A stretch of 10,617 bases of DNA from Elusimicrobia bacterium RIFCSPLOWO2_01_FULL_59_12 (GTDB lineage: Bacteria; Elusimicrobiota; Elusimicrobia; 2-01-FULL-59-12), in contig MGUR01000043.1 in NCBI GenBank assembly GCA_001800075.1, forward strand, positions 11,080 to 21,696. The letters are read 5' to 3'. Each line of letters starts with the position of its first letter. Positions within the stretch are counted from its first letter, which is position 1. The notes below the pieces were generated by a model. That model was not told where the DNA came from. It did no database searches and saw nothing but the letters and a program-made list of their open reading frames with translations. Shown here one piece after another: positions 1 through 6,434 of this stretch. A program made the translations under genes and the position numbers.

Positions 1-2
1 AA

Positions 3-182
3 GCCGCGCGCGCGGCGGGGCTGATCACGGCCAAAACGGTCATTCCGATGCATTACGGCACGTTCCCCGCGCTCATCGGCACGCCCGCGGAGATGCAAAA
101 AGAGATGACCCGCATTCATGTGTTGAGCCGGGTGCATGAGCTCACGCCCGGCCGGGAAGTCAAAATCAAAGATTTGATGTAG
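3..182 (+). CDS. C-terminal part of UPF0173-type metal-dependent hydrolase (metallo-beta-lactamase fold)
   Basis: The window opens inside this gene; 59 codons and a TAG stop are present. The translated end contains TVIPMHYGTFPALIGTP, in which the HYGTFP histidine matches the last metal-ligand region of the UPF0173 branch of metallo-beta-lactamase-fold hydrolases. It is followed by a basic/helical stretch and a closing segment LTPGREVKIKDLM typical of the family's last beta strand. The family is predicted to be a cytoplasmic metal-dependent hydrolase of unknown substrate. The gene converges on the receiver-protein gene at 257, leaving about 75 bases with no clear terminator. The assignment rests on the C-terminal signature only, since the HxHxDH motif lies outside the window. 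Confidence 0.75.
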   Translation, partial: AARAAGLITAKTVIPMHYGTFPALIGTPAEMQKEMTRIHVLSRVHELTPGREVKIKDLM

Positions 183-256
183 CGCCCGCCGAAAGAATCG
201 TCGTCAGCGGACCCCCTTGTCATCCCTGCATGTCGTTGGCGAAAATGACGGCTTGA

Positions 257-640
257 TCACGAAGGATAAATGCGTCGGAGGATCGCCTTGATTCGGGCGA
301 GAAGCTCTCCGGCGTCGAATGGCTTGACCAGATAATCGTCGGCGCCCGCCGAGAGAACCTCCACAATATCATGGGGCAGGCCTTTCGCCGTCAGAAACAG
401 GAAGGGCGTGGCGTCCCCGCGGGCGCGGACCCGGCGGCACAAACCGGGGCCATCCAAAACCGGCATCACGGCATCGCAAAGGACGAGATGGAATTTATTT
501 TTTTGCAAAAGCGCGTCGGCTTCTTGGCCGTTGGGCGCGGTGAGGACGCCGTAACCCTGGGATTTTAAACGCGCGGCCACCAATTGCACGACCAGGGGTT
601 CGTCATCCACCAGCAAAAGAGACCATTTTTCAGACGGCAT
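257..640 (-). CDS. Single-domain response regulator (CheY-like receiver)
   Basis: This 127-residue protein is one receiver domain and nothing else. The acidic pair D12-D13, the phospho-acceptor D56 (in LVLCDAVMP), the switch T84 (FLFLTAK) and the invariant K106 (YLVKPF) are all present, so it should be phosphorylatable. With no output domain it probably works by protein-protein contact or as a relay, like CheY or Spo0F. Its ATG lies 11 bases inside the end of the histidine kinase gene (ATGCCGTCTGA), so the two are translationally coupled; only a weak AGGA lies upstream. It is the last gene of the three-gene operon, and the overlapping kinase is its likely phosphodonor. That pairing is inferred from position. 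Confidence 0.93.
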   Translation of the reverse strand: MPSEKWSLLLVDDEPLVVQLVAARLKSQGYGVLTAPNGQEADALLQKNKFHLVLCDAVMPVLDGPGLCRRVRARGDATPFLFLTAKGLPHDIVEVLSAGADDYLVKPFDAGELLARIKAILRRIYPS

Positions 641-2117
641 TTCGTTGTTTTTCCTGCAGCAGTTTGTTCATGAACTCTTTCTCGTTTTTGACCTCATCGG
701 GGAAACTGCTGAGCGAATGGGTGACCCGGACCAAGTCGCCCAGCTCGTTTTTATCCAGCACGGCGGCGTAGGCGGCCAGAATAAGGCCGACGATGCGGGC
801 GGCTTCTTTATTCGTCATGCCGGGCAGGCCCAGCCAGACGGCGTGCGAATCCATCAAAATAAAATCCGTTTTCCGGGCCCCGTGCGTTTTAACCGTTTCC
901 ATTAACTCCGCCAGCGCCCACTCCAGATGGGTGGCGGCTTTCCGGGGGTCGGCGTTTTTCAAGACGTCGACCTGAAGCAGGACGCCGGTGACGTGGCCTC
1001 CAGCCGCGGCGGCGCGCGCCAGGTCGCCGGACATTTTCTGACGGAATAAGTCCTCGCCCGATTTTCGCGGCAGCGTGAAAATGAAGCTCGACCCGCGTCC
1101 GGGTTCGCTTTCCGCCCAGATGCGCCCCTGGTGCAGTTCGACGATTCCCTTGCAGATGGAAAGCCCCAGCCCGGATCCTTTTTCACCCGTTACCGCAGGC
1201 AGGCTGAGCTGCTCAAATTTGTTGAAGACCCGTCCCAGGTCCTGTTTGGCGATGCCGATTCCGGAGTCTGAAACGACGCACTCGATTTCCTGAGGGCGCT
1301 CGCGCACGGAAATCTCCACGGATCCTTTATCTGAAAATTTCAGCGCGTTTCCAACCAAATTGGTAAACACCCGCGTGAGGCGGTCATAATCCGCGTAAAG
1401 GAGGATGTCGCGCGCGGGCAGCGACATGCGAAGTTCCAACCCGCGCTCTCTGGCCCGGGAGGCGAAGGTCTCCACTACTTCGCGAATGAGCTCGGCAAGA
1501 TTCAGCCGGTCCAGGTGAAGGGTCGCTTTCCCTGCTTCCATCTTGGAGACATCCAGCAGATCGTTGATGATTCGGGCCAGCCGGTCGATGCCCGACAGCG
1601 TCACGTAGAGCGCCTCGCGCTGAGGAGGGGGGACCTCCCCCAGAAGGCCATCCAACAGCTGAGAGACGCTTTCCCGGATGATCGTCATCGGCGTGCGCAG
1701 CTCATGCGAGACGGTGCTGACGAACTCATTCTTGAGCTGCTGGAGGCGTTTCCGTTCATCCATATCGCGGAAGAACGCGCATAGAATGTCCTTGCCCGGC
1801 AGGGGATGGTGATGAACGCTCATATCCACCGAGAAAACACGCTGGTCTTTGGACCGCATGCTGAACTCAAAAGCGAAACGACCCCGGCTGGTGACTTCCT
1901 GGGTGAGTTGAGACCACAACTCGGGCGTCAACTCGGGCGACACATCCGGAAGGGCTGCCTTAAGAAGCTCCTCCGAAGCGTACCCCAGCGCCCGGCAGGC
2001 CGCCGCGTTTGCATAAAGAATGGATCCTCGATCATCCATCCAAAAAGCCGCTTCATCGGCATGATCAAGCGCAAACCTTGCCAAGCGGAGGGTGTCCTGA
2101 GGCGTCAACGAAGTCAT
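630..2117 (-). CDS. Soluble PAS-domain histidine kinase with a GGDEF-like degenerate C-terminal extension
   Basis: This 495-residue protein has no transmembrane segment, so it is probably a cytoplasmic sensor. A PAS domain spans about residues 10-120. The HisKA dimerisation domain follows, with phospho-accepting H138 in SHELRTP. The ATPase domain spans about 240-350, with N-box NLVGNALKFSDKG, G1 box DSGIGI (D284), F-box FNKFEQL and G2 box GSGLGLS, so it looks fully active. Residues about 375-490 are extra. Their order (GVLLQVDVLK, then FILMDSHAVWLGLPGMTNKEA, then VRVTHSLSSFP) follows the GGDEF fold order, but the GGDEF motif itself is absent, so any such domain would be catalytically dead. 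The start overlaps the upstream regulator stop as ATGA. Kinase identity is firm; the tail assignment is an inference. Confidence 0.95.
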   Translation of the reverse strand: MTSLTPQDTLRLARFALDHADEAAFWMDDRGSILYANAAACRALGYASEELLKAALPDVSPELTPELWSQLTQEVTSRGRFAFEFSMRSKDQRVFSVDMSVHHHPLPGKDILCAFFRDMDERKRLQQLKNEFVSTVSHELRTPMTIIRESVSQLLDGLLGEVPPPQREALYVTLSGIDRLARIINDLLDVSKMEAGKATLHLDRLNLAELIREVVETFASRARERGLELRMSLPARDILLYADYDRLTRVFTNLVGNALKFSDKGSVEISVRERPQEIECVVSDSGIGIAKQDLGRVFNKFEQLSLPAVTGEKGSGLGLSICKGIVELHQGRIWAESEPGRGSSFIFTLPRKSGEDLFRQKMSGDLARAAAAGGHVTGVLLQVDVLKNADPRKAATHLEWALAELMETVKTHGARKTDFILMDSHAVWLGLPGMTNKEAARIVGLILAAYAAVLDKNELGDLVRVTHSLSSFPDEVKNEKEFMNKLLQEKQRNAV

Positions 2118-2851
2118 TTGCGGGAGGCCTTTTTCAGCGTCGCGGCGAATATTTGTCTTAGAACAGTCCCTTCGGCCAGCAGCTGGGGGATGTCCGAGTT
2201 ATCGCTGGCGTTGGAGTCGCGCAGCAGGCCCAGCCAATAGATAAGCTCCTCCGCCCGTTGATCCGCCAGCGGCAGCTTTGACAGCATCTCCATGGCGCCG
2301 TTGGTGACCGCCGTTTGATACGCGGCGATGAAGGACGTCGCTAAAGTGAGAATTTGAGCCGCCATCCCTTCCACGTGAGGGGCTTTGGGGAGACTCCCCA
2401 CCACCCGGACGACGCGCTGGATATACTCCCGGGCGCGCTGCTGAGCCGCTTCGGATCGGACATCCTGAGAGGCGGTCGATTGAGTTAAAAGTTTTGAAAT
2501 CGTGTCCAATAGCTGACGGGCGTCCCAGGGTTTGGTGATATAGGCATCCGCGCCGCACTGAAGCCCGTAGAGCTCCTGGACATCCTGGCTGCAGCCGGTG
2601 AGAATCATGATCGGGCACAAGCGGGTGATCGGGTTGCTCTTCAACGTTTGGCAAACCTGCCAGCCATCTACCTTCGGCATCCGAACATCCAGGATGATCA
2701 GATCCGGCCGCGCTTTCTCGGCCATGTCGATGCCTTCGCTGCCGTCCTTGGCTTCTTTGACGACATACCCCGCCTTCCCCAGGCGCGTGCGAAGCAGCCC
2801 CAAGGTGATCGGGTCGTCATCAATAATCAGCAACGTCGCCTTCTGGGCCAT
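2114..2851 (-). CDS. Response regulator with receiver domain and uncharacterised helical C-terminal domain
   Basis: The 245-residue protein starts at MAQKATLLIIDDDP. The receiver domain has D11-D12-D13, acceptor D55 (LIILDVRMP), T85 and K107 (ITKPW). Residues about 120-245 form an Ala/Leu/Gln-rich, probably all-helical region in which I recognise no DNA-binding, GGDEF or HPt motif. The frame stays open upstream to 2977, but those 42 codons run through palindromic repeat DNA and no Shine-Dalgarno sequence precedes their ATG, so I chose 2851. A run of eight G (2856-2863 on the opposite strand) lies just before the start and could act as a poor ribosome binding site. The stop overlaps the kinase ATG as ATGA, placing it first in the operon. 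Confidence 0.88.
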   Translation of the reverse strand: MAQKATLLIIDDDPITLGLLRTRLGKAGYVVKEAKDGSEGIDMAEKARPDLIILDVRMPKVDGWQVCQTLKSNPITRLCPIMILTGCSQDVQELYGLQCGADAYITKPWDARQLLDTISKLLTQSTASQDVRSEAAQQRAREYIQRVVRVVGSLPKAPHVEGMAAQILTLATSFIAAYQTAVTNGAMEMLSKLPLADQRAEELIYWLGLLRDSNASDNSDIPQLLAEGTVLRQIFAATLKKASRK

Positions 2852-2855
2852 CGAA

Positions 2856-2863
2856 CCCCCCCC
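2856..2863 (-). repeat. G8 homopolymer tract just upstream of the regulator start
   Basis: Eight consecutive G on the minus strand lie between a weak upstream ATG (2865-2863, whose G opens the tract) and the chosen start at 2851. The two ATGs are 14 bases apart and out of frame. Gain of one base would put them in frame. Any slippage role is speculation. Confidence 0.6.
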
Positions 2864-2903
2864 ATTCTCTTTAGACAGAATGACCTGATTTTTCAAGCCT
2901 TTC

Positions 2904-2970
2904 GTCAGGCCCGCAAAAGCAGGCAACCAGAACCGGACCCCCGCTTCCGCGGGGGTGACGACAGGCGTAA
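2904..2970. repeat. Palindromic repeat, family A, copy 1 (intergenic)
   Basis: This copy begins GTCAGGCCCGC, passes through a central CCAGAACCGG and a palindromic CCCCCGCTTCCGCGGGGG, and ends GTGACGACAGGCGTAAC. It has the same layout as the element at 8668-8797, including the shared right flank TGAC.ACAGG..CGTA.C. Such GTCATTCCCGC...GCGGGGATGAC elements are widespread dispersed repeats in bacterial genomes. Here it sits between the Cys-rich protein gene and the signalling operon. Confidence 0.7.
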
Positions 2971-2974
2971 CAGA

Positions 2975-3021
2975 CAACCCCTCCCCCCTTTGTCGCCGCG
3001 GCGACCGGGGGTGAGGGGTTG
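2975..3021. repeat. Strong 47-bp hairpin between the Cys-rich gene and the signalling operon
   Basis: The outer arms are CAACCCCTC (2975-2983) and GAGGGGTTG (3013-3021). They continue into C5/G5 with a one-base bulge. The core is the perfect 14-base palindrome GTCGCCGCGGCGAC at 2992-3005. No T tract follows on either strand, so it is not a canonical intrinsic terminator, although it could hinder transcription or 3' decay downstream of the Cys-rich gene. It directly follows repeat family A copy 1. Confidence 0.75.
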
Positions 3022-3041
3022 CGTCGAGAGGGGCTGGGTGA

Positions 3042-3248
3042 TTATTTGCTGGGTGGGTTGGCGGGAGCGGTCATCGACATGCCCGAGACAGGACACATGC
3101 CTTTCTTGTAAGCGCAATGTCCGCCAAGAATGTAGCCAATGACCCCGCCCAGTAAAAGCAGGACCACGGCCTTAATGCATTTGCTGACACAACATCCGCA
3201 TTTGACGCCTGAGCAGCAGCTGTCTTTTTCGCCGTCTTCTTTAGTCAT
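3042..3248 (-). CDS. Small Cys-rich single-pass membrane protein, unknown function
   Basis: I do not recognise a named family for this 68-residue protein. Residues 1-24 are charged, then Cys-packed: C11, C12, C17, C19, C20 and C24 in the segment CCSGVKCGCCVSKC. One hydrophobic helix follows at about 27-43 (AVVLLLLGGVIGYILGG), then a short tail with C45 and C52 and a Met/Pro-rich end. The eight Cys flanking one helix suggest metal binding or a redox role at the membrane; this is inference. A strong GAGGAGGT lies three bases before the ATG, which argues for real translation. The nine-codon mini-ORF at 3275-3304 lies just upstream on the same strand. The GGHCAYKKGMCP tail may face the periplasm if the Lys-rich side stays in. 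Confidence 0.8.
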   Translation of the reverse strand: MTKEDGEKDSCCSGVKCGCCVSKCIKAVVLLLLGGVIGYILGGHCAYKKGMCPVSGMSMTAPANPPSK

Positions 3249-3274
3249 ACGACCTCCTCAGTTTGAATATCTGT

Positions 3275-3304
3275 TCAGCAGCCACAGGGTTTTTGGGGTC
3301 CCAT
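3275..3304 (-). CDS. Nine-codon mini-ORF MGPQKPCGC upstream of the Cys-rich membrane protein
   Basis: On the minus strand GGGAGGTGATTGAG precedes ATG. GGAGGTGAT is fully complementary to the usual 16S rRNA 3' end and lies at the ideal distance. The ORF reads M-G-P-Q-K-P-C-G-C and ends in TGA, 26 bases before the next gene's start. It could be a leader peptide that senses translation of Cys codons, or a functional metal-binding micropeptide. Too short for standard gene callers; translation is inferred only from the binding site. Confidence 0.45.
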   Translation of the reverse strand: MGPQKPCGC

Positions 3305-3404
3305 CTCAATCACCTCCCTAGTTCACGTTCATATATCAAATCTATTTGCTTAAGCGTAAAACAACAACCTGCACTGAAAGTTCCTGTGGAGGGGCCCCAT
3401 GAGC

Positions 3405-3410
3405 TAAAAT
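3405..3410 (+). promoter_or_regulatory. Candidate -10 box for the thioredoxin-like gene
   Basis: TAAAAT matches TATAAT at five of six positions and lies 30 bases before the ATG at 3441. The -35 partner is weak (TTCCTG at 3381-3386, 18-base spacer). A GGGGCCCC palindrome at 3391-3398 sits in the spacer. Confidence 0.35.
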
Positions 3411-3440
3411 AACCACGAACGTATACGAAAGGACATTTCT

Positions 3441-4022
3441 ATGGCACTCACCCCTTCTACGATGTTGGACCTAGGAACAAAGGCGCCGGATTTTAAGCTG
3501 CCGGACGTTGTAACCGGGAAAACGGTCTCCCTGGGATCGTTCACCGGGAAAAAGGCCCTTTGGGTGATGTTTATCTGCCGCCATTGCCCTTATGTGCAGC
3601 ATATCAAGCAAGAACTGTCGCGTCTTGGCAAGGAGTATGCGTCCAAAGACATCGGGATCGTAGCCATCAGTTCGAATGACGCCGAGAATTACCCGGATGA
3701 CGCTCCGGACTCGCTCAAGGCATTCGCCCGGGAAGAGGGTTTTACATTCCCCTTTTGTTACGACCCCACCCAGGACGTGGCCAAAGCGTATACGGCCGCT
3801 TGTACGCCGGACTTCTTCCTATTTAACAAGGATAGGGAACTGGTCTACCGCGGCCAGCTGGATGACAGCCGTCCGGGCAGCGGCAAACCCGTGACCGGCC
3901 GCGACCTCCGGGCCGCCATCGATTCTGTGTTTGCGGGCAAACCGGTGGATACCGATCAAAAGCCCAGCATCGGGTGCAACATCAAATGGAAGCCGGGCAA
4001 CGAACCGGACTATTTCAAATGA
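3441..4022 (+). CDS. Thioredoxin-fold peroxiredoxin-like protein (PRX_like1 type)
   Basis: The 193-residue protein has an AhpC/TSA-like opening (LGTKAPDFKLPDVVTGK), then a CxxC site C46-R-H-C49 in FICRHCPYVQH. It has a second Cys pair, C106 and C121, with the cis-Pro segment TPDFFLF, and a C-terminal IGCNIKWKPGNEPDYF block with C179. This combination is typical of the PRX_like1 group of thioredoxin-family proteins, thought to be redox or peroxide-handling enzymes without a firmly assigned substrate. There is no signal peptide, so it is cytoplasmic. AAAGGA lies seven bases before the ATG. It is monocistronic, with its stop separated from the convergent purE stop by a single base. Confidence 0.9.
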   Translation: MALTPSTMLDLGTKAPDFKLPDVVTGKTVSLGSFTGKKALWVMFICRHCPYVQHIKQELSRLGKEYASKDIGIVAISSNDAENYPDDAPDSLKAFAREEGFTFPFCYDPTQDVAKAYTAACTPDFFLFNKDRELVYRGQLDDSRPGSGKPVTGRDLRAAIDSVFAGKPVDTDQKPSIGCNIKWKPGNEPDYFK

Positions 4023-4023
4023 C

Positions 4024-4512
4024 TTACGGGAGTTTTTCATTAAGGACTTTTTTCGCTTGGGTTTTGCGGTACGCGCGCAATTTTTCCTTGAGCGGAGGGC
4101 GCTTGAGCGCCAGGATCGCAATCGCGAGGAGCGCCGCATTTTTGGCGCCTGCGTTTCCGATCGCGAGTGTGCCCACAGGAATCCCGCCGGGCATCTGAAC
4201 CGTCGACAGCAGAGAATCCAAACCCTTCAAGCTGGCGCTTTCGATGGGGACACCCAATACGGGAAGCACCGTATGGGCGGCCGTCACGCCGGCCAGATGC
4301 GCCGCGCCGCCGGCGGCCGCAATGATCACCTCGACCCCGCGGCGGTCGGCGCCGTTCACGAAATCGGACGTTTGCTTGGGGGTGCGGTGTGCGGAAAGCA
4401 CCCGGCATTCGTGGGCAATGCCGAATTCGGTGAGGACCGCATCGGTGTGCTTCATGGTGTCCCAATCGGACTTACTCCCCATGATGACGGCTACCAGAGG
4501 TTTGTCGCTCAT
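4024..4512 (-). CDS. purE: N5-carboxyaminoimidazole ribonucleotide mutase (class I PurE)
   Basis: PurE moves the carboxyl group of N5-CAIR to C4 to give CAIR in de novo purine synthesis, and in class I organisms works with PurK. The 162-residue length is normal. The CO2/phosphate-binding GSKSDW loop (12-17), the catalytic histidine H42 in SAHRTP, the GGAAHLAGVTAAHT glycine-rich segment (68-81) and VQMPGGIPVGTLAIGNAGAKNAALLA are all intact. AAAGGAG lies a few bases before the ATG. It is the last gene of the minus-strand run after mnmG, separated by 53 bases that contain most of a large inverted repeat. No purK is visible next to it. Confidence 0.97.
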   Translation of the reverse strand: MSDKPLVAVIMGSKSDWDTMKHTDAVLTEFGIAHECRVLSAHRTPKQTSDFVNGADRRGVEVIIAAAGGAAHLAGVTAAHTVLPVLGVPIESASLKGLDSLLSTVQMPGGIPVGTLAIGNAGAKNAALLAIAILALKRPPLKEKLRAYRKTQAKKVLNEKLP

Positions 4513-4532
4513 ACAGGCTCCTTTAAAGGCGA

Positions 4533-4604
4533 GGGGGACGCAGTGAACTTGTGGAACTTCTCCCCTTACTCATTGGAAAGTTCCACAAGTTCACTGCGTC
4601 CCCC
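4533..4604. repeat. Perfect 27-bp inverted repeat spanning the mnmG 3' end and the mnmG-purE gap
   Basis: The left arm at 4533-4559 (beginning GGGGGACGCAGTGAACTTG) and the right arm at 4578-4604 are exact reverse complements across 27 bases, with an 18-base loop. The right arm and half the loop are coding for mnmG. GGGGAC-led palindromes of this kind often belong to REP/Y1-transposase (RAYT)-mobilised elements; I see no transposase here. In RNA it would form a very stable stem between mnmG and purE. Confidence 0.92.
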
Positions 4605-6434
4605 ATGCCGTTGTAGATGGACCAATAAAAGACTGATGTCTGACGGTGTGACGCCCGGGATCCGGCTCGCCTGGCCGATGGACTGAGGCCGGATGGCGTT
4701 GAGCTTCTGCCGGGACTCCGTCAGCAGCCCGCGCATCGTATCATAGTCGACGCCCGCTGGAATTCGTTTGCGTTCAAGTTTGGCAAAGCGCTTGATTTCT
4801 GAAAGCTGGCGCCGAAGGTAACCGTCATATTTGATTTGGATTTCCACTTCCTGGCGTACTTTTTCTCCGGTCCAGGGTTTCATGCCGCCCTCATGGCCGC
4901 CTAACTCCAGCCACTCCACTGGGAGTCTGTCGCCCTGCCGCAGTCGCCGGGCCAGCGGAACATGCGACTCCTGATCGCGCGCCTGCTCCAGCCGCCGCAG
5001 ATTGTGTTCCACCCGCTGACGGTAGAGGGTGAAGCGGTCATACGTCTCCGCTTCCACCAGGCCGATGCGGTGTCCATGATCCATCAGGCGCAGATCGGCG
5101 TTATCGGTGCGCAGCAGCAGCCGGTACTCGGACCGGGACGTGAACATGCGGTAGGGCTCGTCCACGCCTTTGGTGACCAAATCATCGATCAGAACCCCGA
5201 TGTAGGCCTCATCCCGTCCTAAGATCATCGGTTCTTCGCCTTTGATTTTCAGCGCCGCGTTGATCCCCGCCAGCAACCCCTGCGCCGCCGCCTCTTCGTA
5301 GCCGGTGGTGCCGTTGATCTGTCCGGCAAAATAGAGGTTCTCCACCCGTTTGGTTTCCAGAGTTGGACGGCATTGGGTGGGCGGGCAGTAGTCATACTCC
5401 ACCGCGTAGCCTGCCCGCATGATTTCCGCCTGCTCAAGGCCCGGGATGGAGCGTACGATGGCGACCTGCACGTCTTCCGGCAGGCTGGTGGAAATGCCGT
5501 TCACGTAGATTTCATCGGTCTGGTAGCCCTCCGGCTCAAGGAATATATGATGGCGGTCCTTGTCCGGGAATTTGACGACCTTGTCTTCGATCGAGGGACA
5601 ATAGCGCGGTCCCTTCGACTGTATGATTCCCGCATACAACGGTGAGCGGTCGAGGTTGTCGCGGACAATCTGGTGGGTTTTTTCGTTGGTATAGGTGATC
5701 CAGCACGGCAGCTGCGGCTGGGGGATCGCTTCTGTGAAATGAGAGAAGGGGATGGGCGGCTCATCGCCCGGCTGGCGTTCGCAGACGGTGAAATCGATGC
5801 TGTGGGCGTTCAGCCGAGGCGGCGTTCCGGTTTTAAGCCGCCCCAGGTCAAAACCCAGTTCCTTCAGCGGACCGGACAAAAACTGCGCCGCGCCTTCCCC
5901 GGCCCGCCCGCCGGCGTTCTGCGTCAGACCCACATGCATCAGCCCGCGTAAAAACGTCCCGGTGGTCAGGATCACGGCCTGCCCGCGGTAGACCGTTCCG
6001 GATTTGACCTGAATGCTCGTGACGGCGCCGTGTTCGGTCAGCACGCGGACCGTTTCTCCCTGTTTGAGATCCAAACCGGCCTGGCGCTCCATCACCTGCT
6101 TCATCGAAAACTGGTAGAGCTTTTTGTCGCATTGCGCCCGGGGAGATTGGACGGCCGGCCCCTTGGTCGAATTGAGCATGCGGAACTGCAGGCCGGACCG
6201 GTCGGTGTTCTTGGCCATTTCGCCGCCCAGCGCGTCGATTTCGCGCACCATCTGCCCTTTGGCCAGCCCGCCGATGGACGGGTTGCAGGACATCTGCCCG
6301 ACGCTGTCCAAATTCATTGTCAGCAGGAGCGTCGGAACGCCCATGCGGGCGGCGGCCAGCGCGGCCTCACACCCCGCATGGCCTGCGCCCACGACAATGA
6401 CGCCGTAATTTTTTGGGTAGATGTAGGAGGTCAT
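4566..6434 (-). CDS. mnmG: tRNA uridine 5-carboxymethylaminomethyl modification enzyme MnmG (GidA)
   Basis: MnmG binds FAD and works with the GTPase MnmE to add cmnm5 to wobble U34 of tRNAs. The 622-residue protein has the FAD-binding VVGAGHAGCEAA (14-25), the CNPSIGGLAKG block (50-60), KTGTPPRL (201-208), FAGQINGTTGYEEAAAQG (369-386) and the family signature PYRMFTSRSEYRLLLRTDNADLR (427-449). It ends with the helical C-terminal domain through IPGVTPSDISLLLVHL. The last 12 residues, from G611, and the stop are written by the inverted repeat at 4578-4604 and its loop. The ATG overlaps the amidase stop as ATGA and has no ribosome binding site of its own, so it relies on coupling. Its partner mnmE starts at 10345 on the other strand. 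Confidence 0.98.
   Translation of the reverse strand: MTSYIYPKNYGVIVVGAGHAGCEAALAAARMGVPTLLLTMNLDSVGQMSCNPSIGGLAKGQMVREIDALGGEMAKNTDRSGLQFRMLNSTKGPAVQSPRAQCDKKLYQFSMKQVMERQAGLDLKQGETVRVLTEHGAVTSIQVKSGTVYRGQAVILTTGTFLRGLMHVGLTQNAGGRAGEGAAQFLSGPLKELGFDLGRLKTGTPPRLNAHSIDFTVCERQPGDEPPIPFSHFTEAIPQPQLPCWITYTNEKTHQIVRDNLDRSPLYAGIIQSKGPRYCPSIEDKVVKFPDKDRHHIFLEPEGYQTDEIYVNGISTSLPEDVQVAIVRSIPGLEQAEIMRAGYAVEYDYCPPTQCRPTLETKRVENLYFAGQINGTTGYEEAAAQGLLAGINAALKIKGEEPMILGRDEAYIGVLIDDLVTKGVDEPYRMFTSRSEYRLLLRTDNADLRLMDHGHRIGLVEAETYDRFTLYRQRVEHNLRRLEQARDQESHVPLARRLRQGDRLPVEWLELGGHEGGMKPWTGEKVRQEVEIQIKYDGYLRRQLSEIKRFAKLERKRIPAGVDYDTMRGLLTESRQKLNAIRPQSIGQASRIPGVTPSDISLLLVHLQRHGGRSELVELSNE

Noticed and set aside
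219..249. Possible degenerate copy of repeat family A (GTCATCCC...AAAATGAC)
   Set aside because: Only five-base arms match and the centre is too diverged to call.
183..256. Terminator or small RNA between the hydrolase and the receiver gene
   Set aside because: No GC-rich stem followed by a T run could be found on either strand.
2904..2959. CRISPR-like array or attachment site
   Set aside because: Repeats are isolated palindromes without regular spacers, and no integrase or cas genes are present.
2852..2977. Extra 42 codons at the N-terminus of the first response regulator (MSVTPVVTPAEAG...)
   Set aside because: They translate repeat DNA, have no ribosome binding site, and would place a non-conserved segment before a receiver domain that naturally begins at MAQKATLLIIDDD.
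3340..3400. Upstream ATG frame on the minus strand reading MGPLHRNFQCRLLFYA
   Set aside because: No ribosome binding site; the shared MGP start with the Cys mini-ORF is probably chance.
3931..4686. Long plus-strand frame across purE and into mnmG
   Set aside because: It is the antisense shadow of purE and mnmG, whose products are recognised with all motifs.
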